64,000 nt of DNA from Blautia argi (GTDB lineage Bacteria; Bacillota; Clostridia; Lachnospirales; Lachnospiraceae): assembly GCF_003287895.1 (NCBI RefSeq), contig NZ_CP030280.1, forward strand, positions 1,743,501 to 1,807,500, read 5' to 3'. This document shows, in pieces, positions 37,923-47,200 of this stretch. How positions within the stretch are numbered: the stretch's first letter is position 1; the number at the start of each line of letters is the position of its first letter. The position numbers were made by a program, and so were the translations under genes. The notes beneath the pieces were generated by a model. The model had not been told where the DNA came from, made no database searches, and saw nothing but the letters and a program-made list of their open reading frames with translations.

Positions 37923-38353
37923 ATGTAGGACGTTTAAGCGAAGGTGTGGTATTAGATCACATCAAAGCAGGAAAGAGCATGACCATTTACCATGACCTTG
38001 CCCTGGACAAGCTGGACTGCTGTGTGGCGATTATTAAAAATGCCAGAAGCGGCAAAATGGGAAGAAAAGACATCATTAAAGTAGAATGTCCCATCGATAC
38101 ACTGGATTTGGATATTCTGGGCTTTATTGACCACAACATTACAGTAAACATCATTAAAGACGGGGAAATTGTAGAGAAAAAGGATCTTCATCTTCCAAAG
38201 GAAATCCGCAATGTTATCAAGTGCAAAAATCCTCGCTGTATCACTTCCATTGAACAGGAATTAGACCATGTATTTATTCTGGCAGACCCGGAAAAAGAAG
38301 TATACCGCTGCAAATATTGTGAAGAAAAATACAGAGGAAACCGGAATAAATAA
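37916..38353 (+). CDS. pyrI: Aspartate carbamoyltransferase regulatory subunit
   Basis: The 145-residue protein has an N-terminal nucleotide-binding fold and a C-terminal zinc site at C103, C108, C132 and C135 (CKNPRC, CKYC). It gives allosteric control by nucleotides. It overlaps pyrB. Confidence 0.96.
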   Translation: MLNVGRLSEGVVLDHIKAGKSMTIYHDLALDKLDCCVAIIKNARSGKMGRKDIIKVECPIDTLDLDILGFIDHNITVNIIKDGEIVEKKDLHLPKEIRNVIKCKNPRCITSIEQELDHVFILADPEKEVYRCKYCEEKYRGNRNK

Positions 38354-38531
38354 GGGGTCAAAAAGACAGAATCCCGCCTTTTATAACATCTTGTCATACC
38401 TGCCATAAACTATAGCAATAAAGACTTCGGCAAATGGATATTTTTAGGGGAAATATGTAGAAAATACTGGACATTTGCAAGGAGAAATTATATTATTTAT
38501 GCTATGCAGCATCAAGTGAGGAGGATATGAG

Positions 38532-39848
38532 ATGAAAAAAGTTGTAAAGTTTGGCGGAAGCTCACTGGCCAGTGCGGAACAGTTTAAAAAAGTAGGCGCA
38601 ATTATCCGTGCAGACGGGACCAGAAGATATGTGGTACCTTCTGCACCGGGCAAGCGCTTTTCAGAGGATACAAAAGTAACGGATTTGCTGTATGCCTGCT
38701 ATCGGGCAGCCAATGAGGAAATTTTTCAGAAGGTTCTGGCAGAGATTAAGAGTCGTTACCAGGAAATCATTGATGGGTTGGAATTATCTCTGTCCCTGGA
38801 AGAAGATTTCAAAATCCTGGAGGATAATTTCCGGAAACAGATTGGGGAAGAATATGCAGCTTCCAGAGGAGAATATTTAAACGGGAAAATCATGGCAGCT
38901 TATCTTGGCTACACCTTTGTAGACCCGGCAGAAATGATTCGTTTTGATGGAAACGGTCAGTTTGATGCTGAGATTACAGAGGCTCTGGTTGCCAAAAGGT
39001 TAAAAGACGTAACAGAGGCAGTTGTTCCAGGCTTTTACGGCGCAAAGGAAAACGGAGAAATCAAGACCTTTTCAAGAGGCGGTTCGGATATCACAGGTTC
39101 CATTATTGCCGGTGCTCTGGACGTGGAGCTTTACGAGAACTGGACAGATGTGTCCGGCGTTATGGTAACAGATCCCAGAATCATTCCAAACCCAAAATCC
39201 ATTGACACCATTACCTACCGGGAGCTGAGAGAGCTTTCTTACATGGGCGCTACCGTGCTTCACGAGGATGCAATTTTCCCGGTGAGAAAAGCCGGCATTC
39301 CCATTAATATCAAAAACACCAATGCTCCGGAAGAAGACGGTACCATGATTGTGGAGGACACTTGCAAAAAACCGCCGTATACGATTACCGGTATTGCAGG
39401 AAAGAAAGGATTTTGTTCTCTTTTTATCGAAAAATCCATGATGAATGCGGAAATTGGTTTTGGCAGAAAGGTTTTGCAGGTATTGGAAGAGCAGGGCATT
39501 TCCTTTGAACATATTCCTTCCGGAATTGATACCATGACGATTTATATTCACCAGGACGAATTTGCAGAAAAAGAGCAGCAGGTGATTTCGGGTATTCACA
39601 GAGCAGTAAATCCGGATTATATGGAACTGGAAACAGATTTGGCACTGATTGCCATTGTGGGAAGAGGCATGCGCTCTAACCGCGGCACTGCTGCCAGAAT
39701 CTTCGCAGCTCTTGCTCATGCAAATATCAATGTTCGCATGATTGACCAGGGCTCCAGTGAGTTAAACGTCATTGTAGGGGTAAAAGACGAAGACTTTGAA
39801 CCAGCTATCCGGGCGATTTACGATATTTTTGTAGAAACACAGATTTAA
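38532..39848 (+). CDS. Aspartate kinase
   Basis: The 438-residue protein has the kinase start VVKFGGSSLAS, the SRGGSDITGSI aspartate/ATP site, and two C-terminal ACT domains (from about residue 300; the second with RGMRSNRGTAARIFAALAHANIN in part). It makes aspartyl phosphate for lysine, threonine and methionine. No lysine riboswitch is visible in the 178 bases upstream. AGGAGGA precedes the ATG. Confidence 0.95.
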   Translation: MKKVVKFGGSSLASAEQFKKVGAIIRADGTRRYVVPSAPGKRFSEDTKVTDLLYACYRAANEEIFQKVLAEIKSRYQEIIDGLELSLSLEEDFKILEDNFRKQIGEEYAASRGEYLNGKIMAAYLGYTFVDPAEMIRFDGNGQFDAEITEALVAKRLKDVTEAVVPGFYGAKENGEIKTFSRGGSDITGSIIAGALDVELYENWTDVSGVMVTDPRIIPNPKSIDTITYRELRELSYMGATVLHEDAIFPVRKAGIPINIKNTNAPEEDGTMIVEDTCKKPPYTITGIAGKKGFCSLFIEKSMMNAEIGFGRKVLQVLEEQGISFEHIPSGIDTMTIYIHQDEFAEKEQQVISGIHRAVNPDYMELETDLALIAIVGRGMRSNRGTAARIFAALAHANINVRMIDQGSSELNVIVGVKDEDFEPAIRAIYDIFVETQI

Positions 39849-39861
39849 GGGGCAGGATAAA

Positions 39862-40807
39862 ATGAAGCTTGTAATCATAGAACCTCTGGGCGTGGAAAAA
39901 GAACAGCTTCTCGCCATTGCAGAGGAAAAACTGAAAACAAATATGGAAATCGTCTGTTATGATACCAGAGTCACAGACAGCGAAACGCTGATACAAAGAG
40001 GCAAGGATGCAGACGTAATCATGGTCGCCAACTTACCTTTAAAGGAAGAGGTAATTCGCGGGTGCAAAAATTTAAAAATGCTCTGTGTGGCATTTACAGG
40101 CATAGACCATATTGCATTGGACGCCTGCCGGGGAAATGGGAGTTACGGTGTGCAACTGTGCCGGATACTCCACTGCAGCTGTAGCGGATCTGGTCTTTGG
40201 CATACTGATTTCCCTTTACCGGAATATTCCTGCCTGCAATGAGGCGGTACGCCGGGAAGGCACTAAGGACGGGCTTGTAGGCTTTGAGCTGGAGGGCAAG
40301 AAATTCGGAGTTATCGGAACAGGGGCGATTGGTATGCGGGTTGCCCGCATTGCTCACGCCTTTGGCTGCCAGGTATATGCCTACAGCCGGACTCAAAAGG
40401 ACATTGACTGGGTACATTATGTAAGTCTTGAAGAACTTTTGTCCCAGTGCGATATTGTGTCCCTTCACACTCCGCTGACAAAGGACACCTATCATCTGAT
40501 AAACAGAGAGAATCTGAAGCTGATGAAGAAAACTGCTGTGCTCATAAATACGGCAAGAGGGCCGGTAGCTGACAGCGAGGCTTTGGCAGAAGCCTTAAAT
40601 GAAGGACAAATTGCAGGGGCAGCCGTCGATGTTTTTGAAACAGAACCGCCTGTCAAAAAAGACCACCCTCTGTTTCATGCTCCAAATACCCTGGTGACTC
40701 CTCATGTTGCTTTTGCCACAAAGGAAGCCATGGTAAAACGGGCGCATATTGCTTTTCAGAATATTCAGGCATGGCAGGAGGGAAATCCTCAGAATCTGGT
40801 CTTTTAA
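39862..40807 (+). pseudogene. D-2-hydroxyacid dehydrogenase, one frameshift
   Basis: Residues 1-88 lie in one frame; the rest, with the NAD motif GVIGTGAIGMRVA, the ARG region (INTARGPVAD) and a late histidine (TPHVAF), lie in another. The break is in the four-G run at 40130-40133. Removing one G joins DACRE to MGVTVCNCAGYST and gives about 314 residues, normal for the family. It reduces 2-keto acids with NAD(P)H; the substrate is unknown. Likely an error in the sequence. Confidence 0.85.
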
Positions 40808-40845
40808 GAGTTGTAAAAAACAAAAATAGGAATGTAAAAATAGAA

Positions 40846-40890
40846 AAACGGAATTGTCGCCGGGATATGTGGCGGCAGTTCCGTTTTTTA
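40846..40890 (+). terminator. Terminator after the dehydrogenase gene
   Basis: AAACGGAA with TTCCGTTT and an inner TGTCGCC/GGCGGCA stem form a long hairpin that ends in six T. Confidence 0.9.
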
Positions 40891-40913
40891 GTATTAAAAA
40901 AGACATTCAGGTA

Positions 40914-40972
40914 TTGACAAACCCTCTTTTATCCTTTATATTTTTAAGTGTACTAATACTCCTAGTACACTT
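40914..40972 (+). promoter_or_regulatory. Promoter and GntR operator of the ABC cassette
   Basis: TTGACA (40914-40919), 17 bases, TATATT (40937-40942). Right after the -10 is a perfect inverted repeat: AAGTGTACTA (40946-40955), seven bases, TAGTACACTT (40963-40972). This is the expected autoregulatory operator for the GntR/YtrA-type repressor encoded next. Confidence 0.85.
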
Positions 40973-41014
40973 AATACGGAACCCAATACAAGATTCCGGG
41001 AAGGAGGAAATGTT

Positions 41015-41386
41015 TTGATTTTTATTGACTATCAGAATCGAAAACCCATATACGAGCAGATTGTGGAGCGGTTCCAGATGCTGATTATAAAAGGCGTTAT
41101 GGAAGCAGATTCCAAAATGCCGTCGGTTCGTTCCCTGGCAACCGAGCTTTCCATTAATCCAAATACCATTCAGAAAGCCTATACGATTCTGGAACAGCAG
41201 GGGTATATTTATCCGGTAAAAGGGCGTGGGAATTTCGTTTCAGGAAACCAGGCATTAAAAGAACAACAAAAAACCGCCTTTTTCGAAAAGCTGAAAACAC
41301 TCATAAAAGAAGCAAAAGAACTGGATATACCAAAAGAACTCTGTCTGCAGAAAACAAAGGAGTTCTATGAGGAGGGTGAAGCATGA
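41015..41386 (+). CDS. GntR-family (YtrA subfamily) transcriptional regulator
   Basis: The 123-residue protein starts at TTG 41015, ten bases after AAGGAGG. The GntR winged helix is seen in QNRKPIYEQI, KMPSVRSLATELSINPNTIQKAY and the hairpin GRGNFVSG. The short C-terminal tail is typical of YtrA regulators, which repress adjacent ABC genes. It overlaps the ATPase gene by 4 bases. Confidence 0.93.
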   Translation: MIFIDYQNRKPIYEQIVERFQMLIIKGVMEADSKMPSVRSLATELSINPNTIQKAYTILEQQGYIYPVKGRGNFVSGNQALKEQQKTAFFEKLKTLIKEAKELDIPKELCLQKTKEFYEEGEA

Positions 41387-42285
41387 TAAAAACAGAAAAC
41401 CTGTGTAAAAGCTTTGGAGATATCAAAGCCGTAAATAACGTATCTCTGACTATTACAGACAATAGTATTTTTGGTCTGGCAGGGACCAACGGAGCCGGAA
41501 AAAGTACTCTGCTGCGTATGCTTTCCGGTGTATTAAAGCAGGACAGCGGAAAGATTGCCGTAGACGGCAGCGAGGTATATGAAAATCCTCAGAAAAAAAG
41601 CGATATTTTCTTTCTTCCTGACACGGCTTACTTTTTTCAAAACAGTACCATGCTGGATATGGCAAAATATTTTGCCATCTATTATCCCAGATATGACGTT
41701 GGCAGACTGGAAAAGCTGGCAGACAATCTGGGACTGGAAAAGAAACGGAAAATCAGTACCTTTTCCAAGGGTATGAAGCGACAGGCTTCCATGCTTTTGG
41801 GCATCTGTGCGGGGACAAAATATCTTTTCTGCGACGAAACCTTTGACGGACTGGACCCGGTTATGCGGCAGGCTGCCAAAAGTCTTCTGGCATATGAAGT
41901 ATCAGAACGGGAGTTTACCCCTGTCATTGCTTCTCATAATCTGCGGGAATTGGAGGACATTTGTGACCATGTGGGACTGTTGCACAGAGGCGGCGTACTT
42001 CTCTCAAAAGACGTGGAGGAAATGAAACTGCACATTCATAAGGTACAGTGTGTAATCCCTGATACTAAGGACGAGGAAACCCTGCTGTCAGAACTGGATA
42101 TTATGCAGTATGAAAAAAGACTTTCTCTGCTTACCATGGTTGTGCGGGGAGAGCGGGAAGAAATTATGGCGAAAATTCAGAAGAGAAATCCTCTGTTTGC
42201 AGAAGCCATTCCCCTTACTTTAGAAGAAATTTTTATCAGTGAAACGGAGGTAGCCGGATATGACATCAAAAAACTATTTATTTAA
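41383..42285 (+). CDS. ABC transporter ATP-binding protein
   Basis: The 300-residue protein has Walker A GTNGAGKST, the signature FSKGMKRQ, Walker B YLFCDE and the switch histidine in ASHNL. It follows the GntR gene with overlap and shares 26 bases with the permease gene, so the three form one operon. Such cassettes often respond to cell-wall antibiotics or export peptides; this one's cargo is unknown. Confidence 0.93.
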   Translation: MIKTENLCKSFGDIKAVNNVSLTITDNSIFGLAGTNGAGKSTLLRMLSGVLKQDSGKIAVDGSEVYENPQKKSDIFFLPDTAYFFQNSTMLDMAKYFAIYYPRYDVGRLEKLADNLGLEKKRKISTFSKGMKRQASMLLGICAGTKYLFCDETFDGLDPVMRQAAKSLLAYEVSEREFTPVIASHNLRELEDICDHVGLLHRGGVLLSKDVEEMKLHIHKVQCVIPDTKDEETLLSELDIMQYEKRLSLLTMVVRGEREEIMAKIQKRNPLFAEAIPLTLEEIFISETEVAGYDIKKLFI

Positions 42286-44437
42286 CAGCATAAAAGAAAA
42301 TATCCGCAGGAATTTTTCTCTGCTGATTCTCCTGTCTGTAGCCATGCTGGCAGTACTTCCTGCCTATACGCTTATGAGTCTGGACGTTGCCAAAATACAG
42401 GAATCCATGCAGGGAGAGCTGATTTCTCCTGTGCAGCAGGAACTTTTGGAATGTCTGGGTATGGGAAATCCAGGATTAATGGTTGTGGTGATTTTTTCTG
42501 CCGTATTGCTGGGATTAACCGGTTTTTCTTATCTACATTCCGGAGAGAAAACGGATTTTTATCACAGCCTGCCCTTAAAGAGAGAAGAACTGTTTGTAAG
42601 TTCCTTTTTCAGCGGATTTTTTACCTTCCTGCTGCCTTATCTGGGCGCTTTAGCCCTCACCTGTCTGATAGGCGGCGGATATGGCGGTTTCTGCGAAAAT
42701 ACCACAGCGACTCTGTTTAAAGCCATGGGAATCCATATTTTGTTTTTCCTTCTTATATACAGTATTTCCATTCTGGCTCTTTTACTCACCGGAAATCTGT
42801 TTACTGCGCTTTTGGCTTTTTTGGGTATTATGACTTATGGCTGGCTTGTTTCTTCCGCCTACAGCATGTTAAACAACCGCTTTTTGTATACCTTTGGCGC
42901 TTTTGAGCATTCAGATATTGGGAAATTTTTAAGTCCTGTGATTTCTTACCTGGCCCTGTCGGATACCTTTCACGCCAACCTTTTGCTAAAAAGACAGCCC
43001 ATGGCGTTTACCCAGGTTCATGGCGATGCGTCCCTTGGAACCAAACTGATTATTTTTGCTGTGATTCTCACGATTTTGGCGTTGATTGCAGATATCTGCC
43101 TGTATAAAATCCGCCCTTCTGAAAGTTATCACAAGGCCATTGCCTTCCGGAAACTGCAGCCCGCGATTAAAGTAGCCTGTGTTCTTCCTATTGCCCTTTT
43201 GGCAGGACTGCTTTTCAGCGCCGGTATGGGAAACAGCTTTTTATGGCTGGTTCTTTCCACCCTGGTGGTAGGACTTCTCTTATCCATTGCCTTTGAATTT
43301 CTGTATACCATGGATATCCGAAAAAGTCTGCGTCCCCGTATTTCCTCAGGGCTTTCCCTGGGTCTTTTGATTCTGATTATGGCAGGATACAAAACAGATG
43401 TCACAGGCTTTGATTCCTATCTTCCTAAAAAGGAACAGATAGAAACCATGTCCGTCTATTTTCCAAGCATTAACGGACGTTTTTCCTATGACAATGACTA
43501 CTTTGATATCTATAATAATGTAGACGTTAATTTTCTGGAAAAAACCCATATCCGGGATTTTGATTCTGTATATGCCCTGGCAAAGGAAGGGATCAAGGCG
43601 TGTAAAGAGCGCAAAAAACAGGATTCTGTTTCACCGATTCTGACTATGACAGAAAACAACGCTGTATCTACCACAGGAATGGATTATCTGTATCCCGGAG
43701 CCGGAAATGATACCACCCTTGTTTCTGTAAACGTTGCCTTTCATTTAAAATCCGGCAAGACTGTGTACCGTTCTTATCTCATACCCGAAACGGAAAAAGT
43801 CATTGCTCAGATTGCAGATATTTATGACGACTGGGACTACAGAGAAAAGCTGCTTCCAACTTCATATCAGAAAGTAGAGGACATCAGTTATCTGTATCTC
43901 CACAATTTTTATGAATACAGAAAACAGCTGGATATGACAAAAGGCAAGATAGAAGAGCTTTACAAAACTTACAAGACAGAGTTGGAGAATATGACTTTTC
44001 AGGAAAGCAGCGAGAAACGGATTATCGGCTATCTGGAAGCAGAATCCGAGCATACTGACACATGGAACAACCGTTTCTCCACCTCCTACTCCCTTCCTAT
44101 TTATGAGAACTTTGCAAAGACAATCCGCCTTTTGGAGGACGCAGGAGAGGAAGTACCAAAAGCCATTGACCCGGATAAGATCGAAAAGCTTACCTTAAGC
44201 GTCTGGGACGATGAATTGGGAGAAGAATCCATTGCCGAGGTAGAAGATGCAAAGCAGATTCAGCAGCTTTTGGAGCATCTTTCCTTTGAAAGCTGCCGCT
44301 ATGGCGTAAACAGCCCTCTGGACTACCGGTTAAATGTAAGCATCACCTGGAAAAATCAGGAAAACGACATGACTTCCCTTTATCTGATGAAGGATAAGAG
44401 TGTGGAAGAAATTTTAAAAAAATTGAAATTTGACTAA
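42260..44437 (+). CDS. ABC transporter permease with large soluble region
   Basis: The 725-residue protein has about ten membrane segments in residues 15-375 and a soluble C-terminal part from about residue 380. The N-terminal part has an ABC-2 like pattern (GEKTDFYHSLPLKREELF). The tail could lie outside the cell and sense or handle substrate, which is inference. It overlaps the ATPase gene by 26 bases. Confidence 0.83.
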   Translation: MTSKNYLFNSIKENIRRNFSLLILLSVAMLAVLPAYTLMSLDVAKIQESMQGELISPVQQELLECLGMGNPGLMVVVIFSAVLLGLTGFSYLHSGEKTDFYHSLPLKREELFVSSFFSGFFTFLLPYLGALALTCLIGGGYGGFCENTTATLFKAMGIHILFFLLIYSISILALLLTGNLFTALLAFLGIMTYGWLVSSAYSMLNNRFLYTFGAFEHSDIGKFLSPVISYLALSDTFHANLLLKRQPMAFTQVHGDASLGTKLIIFAVILTILALIADICLYKIRPSESYHKAIAFRKLQPAIKVACVLPIALLAGLLFSAGMGNSFLWLVLSTLVVGLLLSIAFEFLYTMDIRKSLRPRISSGLSLGLLILIMAGYKTDVTGFDSYLPKKEQIETMSVYFPSINGRFSYDNDYFDIYNNVDVNFLEKTHIRDFDSVYALAKEGIKACKERKKQDSVSPILTMTENNAVSTTGMDYLYPGAGNDTTLVSVNVAFHLKSGKTVYRSYLIPETEKVIAQIADIYDDWDYREKLLPTSYQKVEDISYLYLHNFYEYRKQLDMTKGKIEELYKTYKTELENMTFQESSEKRIIGYLEAESEHTDTWNNRFSTSYSLPIYENFAKTIRLLEDAGEEVPKAIDPDKIEKLTLSVWDDELGEESIAEVEDAKQIQQLLEHLSFESCRYGVNSPLDYRLNVSITWKNQENDMTSLYLMKDKSVEEILKKLKFD

Positions 44438-44452
44438 CCTTTTGAATACAGG

Positions 44453-44495
44453 GGGCTGCTGCAGGAAGCTATGTGCCAAATGCAGCAGCCCTTTT
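44453..44495 (+). terminator. Terminator of the GntR-ABC operon
   Basis: GGGCTGCTGCA (44453-44463) and TGCAGCAGCCC (44481-44491) form a perfect 11-bp stem followed by TTTT. Confidence 0.9.
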
Positions 44496-44505
44496 ACATG
44501 CGCCA

Positions 44506-44535
44506 TTGACAAGGGGCAAGATAGAAGGGTACAAT
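44506..44535 (+). promoter_or_regulatory. Promoter of the ArsR-type regulator gene
   Basis: TTGACA (44506-44511), 18 bases, TACAAT (44530-44535). Confidence 0.55.
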
Positions 44536-44571
44536 AAAGAAAATGAGATTTAAAACGCGAGGACACATAAA

Positions 44572-45483
44572 ATGGGGAAAAGAATCAATCTGGAAGAAGA
44601 AAAAGAACTTACTGCGCTGGGAAAGGCCCTCTCTTCAGAAATCCGTCTGAGAATTTTGGGGCTTTTACAGGATGGACCTCTTTGTATCAATGAAATAGCA
44701 GAGATTCTGCAGATTCCCTCTTCCTCCGCAGCGCTCCATGTACGGGTGCTGGAGGAGGCAGAGCTTATTCGTACAGAACTAAAGCCCGGTATCCGCGGCG
44801 CCATGAAACTGTGTATCCGGCAGGAAACCACCCTTATGCTGGATTTGCAGAAAAAGAATGACCGACAAAGAGAAGAAGTAATTTCCATGCCTGTGGGAAA
44901 TTATGTGGACTATAAAATCACACCCACCTGCGGCATGGTAAACGAAGAGGAATACATTGACGGAGAGGACGAGCCACGCTGCTTTTATGACCCCAGACGG
45001 ACAACTGCAAAGCTGGTGTGGTTTTCCTCCGGATATCTGGAATACCGTTTTCCAAACGCCGGATTGCAGAAGCATACCTTAAAAGCTCTTGATTTTTCTG
45101 CAGAGCTGTGCTCCGAAACTGCTGATTACAATCTGGATTGCCCTTCCGACATTACCCTGTGGATTAACGGCATGGAGGCAGGTACCTGGACCTGTCCCTC
45201 AGACTTTGGAGGACGCAGGGGAAAACTGAATCCGGACTGGTGGGAAGACAAAAATACCCAGTACGGCAATCTGAAAACCTGGCATATTGATGAAAAAGGC
45301 ACTTATCTGGATGGACGCCTGGTAAACAAGCAAAATCTTCATAACTATGCCCTGGCTGAAGGTCCTTATATTTCTGTGCGTATCGGCATCAAAGAGGACG
45401 CAGTGCATGTTGGGGGTGTAAATATTTTCGGAAGCTCTTTTGGGGATTATCCCCAGGATTTGGTTATGCGCCTGAAATTTTGA
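44572..45483 (+). CDS. ArsR-type HTH regulator with C-terminal beta-rich domain
   Basis: The 303-residue protein has an ArsR-like winged helix at residues 10-85 (ALSSEIRLRILGLL, INEIAEILQIPSSSAALHVRVLEEAEL in part). The remaining 200 residues are rich in beta strands, aromatic residues and glycine (ITLWINGMEAGTW, GGRRGKLNPDWW) and look like a ligand- or carbohydrate-binding sandwich, which is inference. Its target is unknown; galT lies downstream but has its own promoter. Confidence 0.8.
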   Translation: MGKRINLEEEKELTALGKALSSEIRLRILGLLQDGPLCINEIAEILQIPSSSAALHVRVLEEAELIRTELKPGIRGAMKLCIRQETTLMLDLQKKNDRQREEVISMPVGNYVDYKITPTCGMVNEEEYIDGEDEPRCFYDPRRTTAKLVWFSSGYLEYRFPNAGLQKHTLKALDFSAELCSETADYNLDCPSDITLWINGMEAGTWTCPSDFGGRRGKLNPDWWEDKNTQYGNLKTWHIDEKGTYLDGRLVNKQNLHNYALAEGPYISVRIGIKEDAVHVGGVNIFGSSFGDYPQDLVMRLKF

Positions 45484-45491
45484 AAAAAGGC

Positions 45492-45564
45492 TTTACATCT
45501 ATCCGTTCTGTGCTATAATTCTTTTATAAACATAAAAAATGAATTAAAACATAAAAAATGTTTT
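45492..45564 (+). promoter_or_regulatory. galT promoter with downstream operator-like repeats
   Basis: TTTACA (45492-45497), 16 bases, TATAAT (45514-45519). Downstream are two 14-base direct repeats AAACATAAAAAATG (45528-45541 and 45547-45560), and the second forms the inverted repeat AAAACAT N5 ATGTTTT (45546-45564). They are placed where a repressor could block the start of transcription. Confidence 0.6.
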
Positions 45565-45615
45565 AAAATAGAAAGCAGAAACATACGCTGACAAAGGAAT
45601 TGGGAGGAAAACAAA

Positions 45616-47106
45616 ATGTTGAACAGACACATCAGAGATTTGATACAGTATGGATTAGACACCGGTCTGATACCTGCATGCGAAAAAAACTATACCATTA
45701 ACCTGCTTCTGGATTTGTTTCAGGAAGAAGAGTACGAGGAACCAACGGACACAGAAGTCTGCACGGATTTAGAAACCATTTTAAAAAATCTTCTGGACGA
45801 AGCAGTAAAGAGAAATATCATTGAGGACAGCATCGGATACCGGGATCTGTTTGATACCAAGATTATGAACTGCCTGATGCCCCGTCCGGCACAGGTACAG
45901 GAAACATTTTGGAAAACCTATGAGGAGAGCCCTCAGGCCGCAACGGATTATTTCTACAAATTAAGTCGGGACAGCGATTATATCCGCCGTTACCGTATTA
46001 AAAAGGACAGAAAGTGGACAGTAGAAAGCCCTTACGGCACCATTGACATTACTATTAACCTGTCCAAACCGGAGAAAGACCCAAAAGCCATTGCAGCAGC
46101 AAAAAATGCAAAACAAAGCAGCTACCCGAAATGTCTTCTCTGCATGGAAAACGAAGGCTATGCTGGACGCCTGAACCACCCGGCAAGAGAGAACCACAGA
46201 ATCATTCCCATTACGATTAATGGCTGTCAGTGGGGCTTCCAGTATTCTCCCTATGTGTATTACAATGAACACTGCATTGTCTTTAACGGACAGCACGTTC
46301 CCATGAAAATTGAGCGGAATACATTTATCAAGTTGTTTGATTTTATCAAGCTGTTCCCACATTATTTCCTGGGTTCTAATGCAGACCTTCCCATTGTAGG
46401 CGGTTCTATTTTAAGTCACGACCATTTCCAGGGCGGACACTATAGCTTTGCCATGGAAAAAGCGCCTATAGAAGAGTATGTCACCATTCCGGGATATGAG
46501 GACGTGGAAGCAGGTATTGTAAAATGGCCACTATCTGTGCTGCGAATCCGCTGCAAGGACGAAAAACGGCTTATTGATCTGGCAAGTCATGTGTTGGAGG
46601 TATGGAGAGGCTATACAGACGAGGCTGCCTTTATCTTTGCAGAAACAGAGGGAGAACCCCACAATACCATTACTCCTATTGCCAGAAAACGCGGAGATTT
46701 CTTCGAACTGGATTTGACCCTCAGAAACAATATTACAACAGAGGAACACCCTTTAGGTCTGTATCACCCACATGCCGCTTATCATCATATTAAAAAAGAA
46801 AACATCGGCTTAATCGAGGTTATGGGGCTTGCCGTACTTCCTGCCAGATTAAAAGAGGAGCTGGAACTTTTAGCAACCTATCTTCTGGAGGGAAAAGACC
46901 CTGCACAAAATGAAATGCTGGCAAAACATGCAGATTGGGTAAAGGAATTTTTACCGAAATATACAGAAATCACAGAAGAAAATGTCATGGATATCCTTCA
47001 GGAGGAAGTTGGACAGGTCTTTGTCCATGTACTGGAGGACGCAGGTGTTTATAAATGCACCGAAGAAGGCAGAGAGGCCTTTAAACGCTTCATCAACGCC
47101 TTATAA
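45616..47106 (+). CDS. galT: UDP-glucose--hexose-1-phosphate uridylyltransferase (class II GalT)
   Basis: The 496-residue protein matches Gram-positive GalT (class II): CLLCMENEGYAGRLNHPARENHR, PYVYYNEHCI, and GGSILSHDHFQGGHY with the active-site histidines. It converts galactose 1-phosphate to UDP-galactose in the Leloir pathway. GGGAGGA precedes the ATG. galK and galE are not in view. Confidence 0.95.
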   Translation: MLNRHIRDLIQYGLDTGLIPACEKNYTINLLLDLFQEEEYEEPTDTEVCTDLETILKNLLDEAVKRNIIEDSIGYRDLFDTKIMNCLMPRPAQVQETFWKTYEESPQAATDYFYKLSRDSDYIRRYRIKKDRKWTVESPYGTIDITINLSKPEKDPKAIAAAKNAKQSSYPKCLLCMENEGYAGRLNHPARENHRIIPITINGCQWGFQYSPYVYYNEHCIVFNGQHVPMKIERNTFIKLFDFIKLFPHYFLGSNADLPIVGGSILSHDHFQGGHYSFAMEKAPIEEYVTIPGYEDVEAGIVKWPLSVLRIRCKDEKRLIDLASHVLEVWRGYTDEAAFIFAETEGEPHNTITPIARKRGDFFELDLTLRNNITTEEHPLGLYHPHAAYHHIKKENIGLIEVMGLAVLPARLKEELELLATYLLEGKDPAQNEMLAKHADWVKEFLPKYTEITEENVMDILQEEVGQVFVHVLEDAGVYKCTEEGREAFKRFINAL

Positions 47107-47121
47107 TTTCAGAGAGAATAC

Positions 47122-47152
47122 AAAAAAGATAGGTGTGTGCCTGTCTTTTTTG
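47122..47152 (+). terminator. Terminator after galT
   Basis: AAAAGATAGG and CCTGTCTTTT pair around TGTGTG, with one G-T pair, followed by T. Confidence 0.65.
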
Positions 47153-47200
47153 CTTTTTTTATGCTATACTGTTTGGTAAACAAAGAAAAGAGGGATAATT

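Noticed and set aside
38354..38531. Lysine riboswitch before aspartate kinase
   Set aside because: The conserved lysine-box segments could not be found in the 178-base gap.
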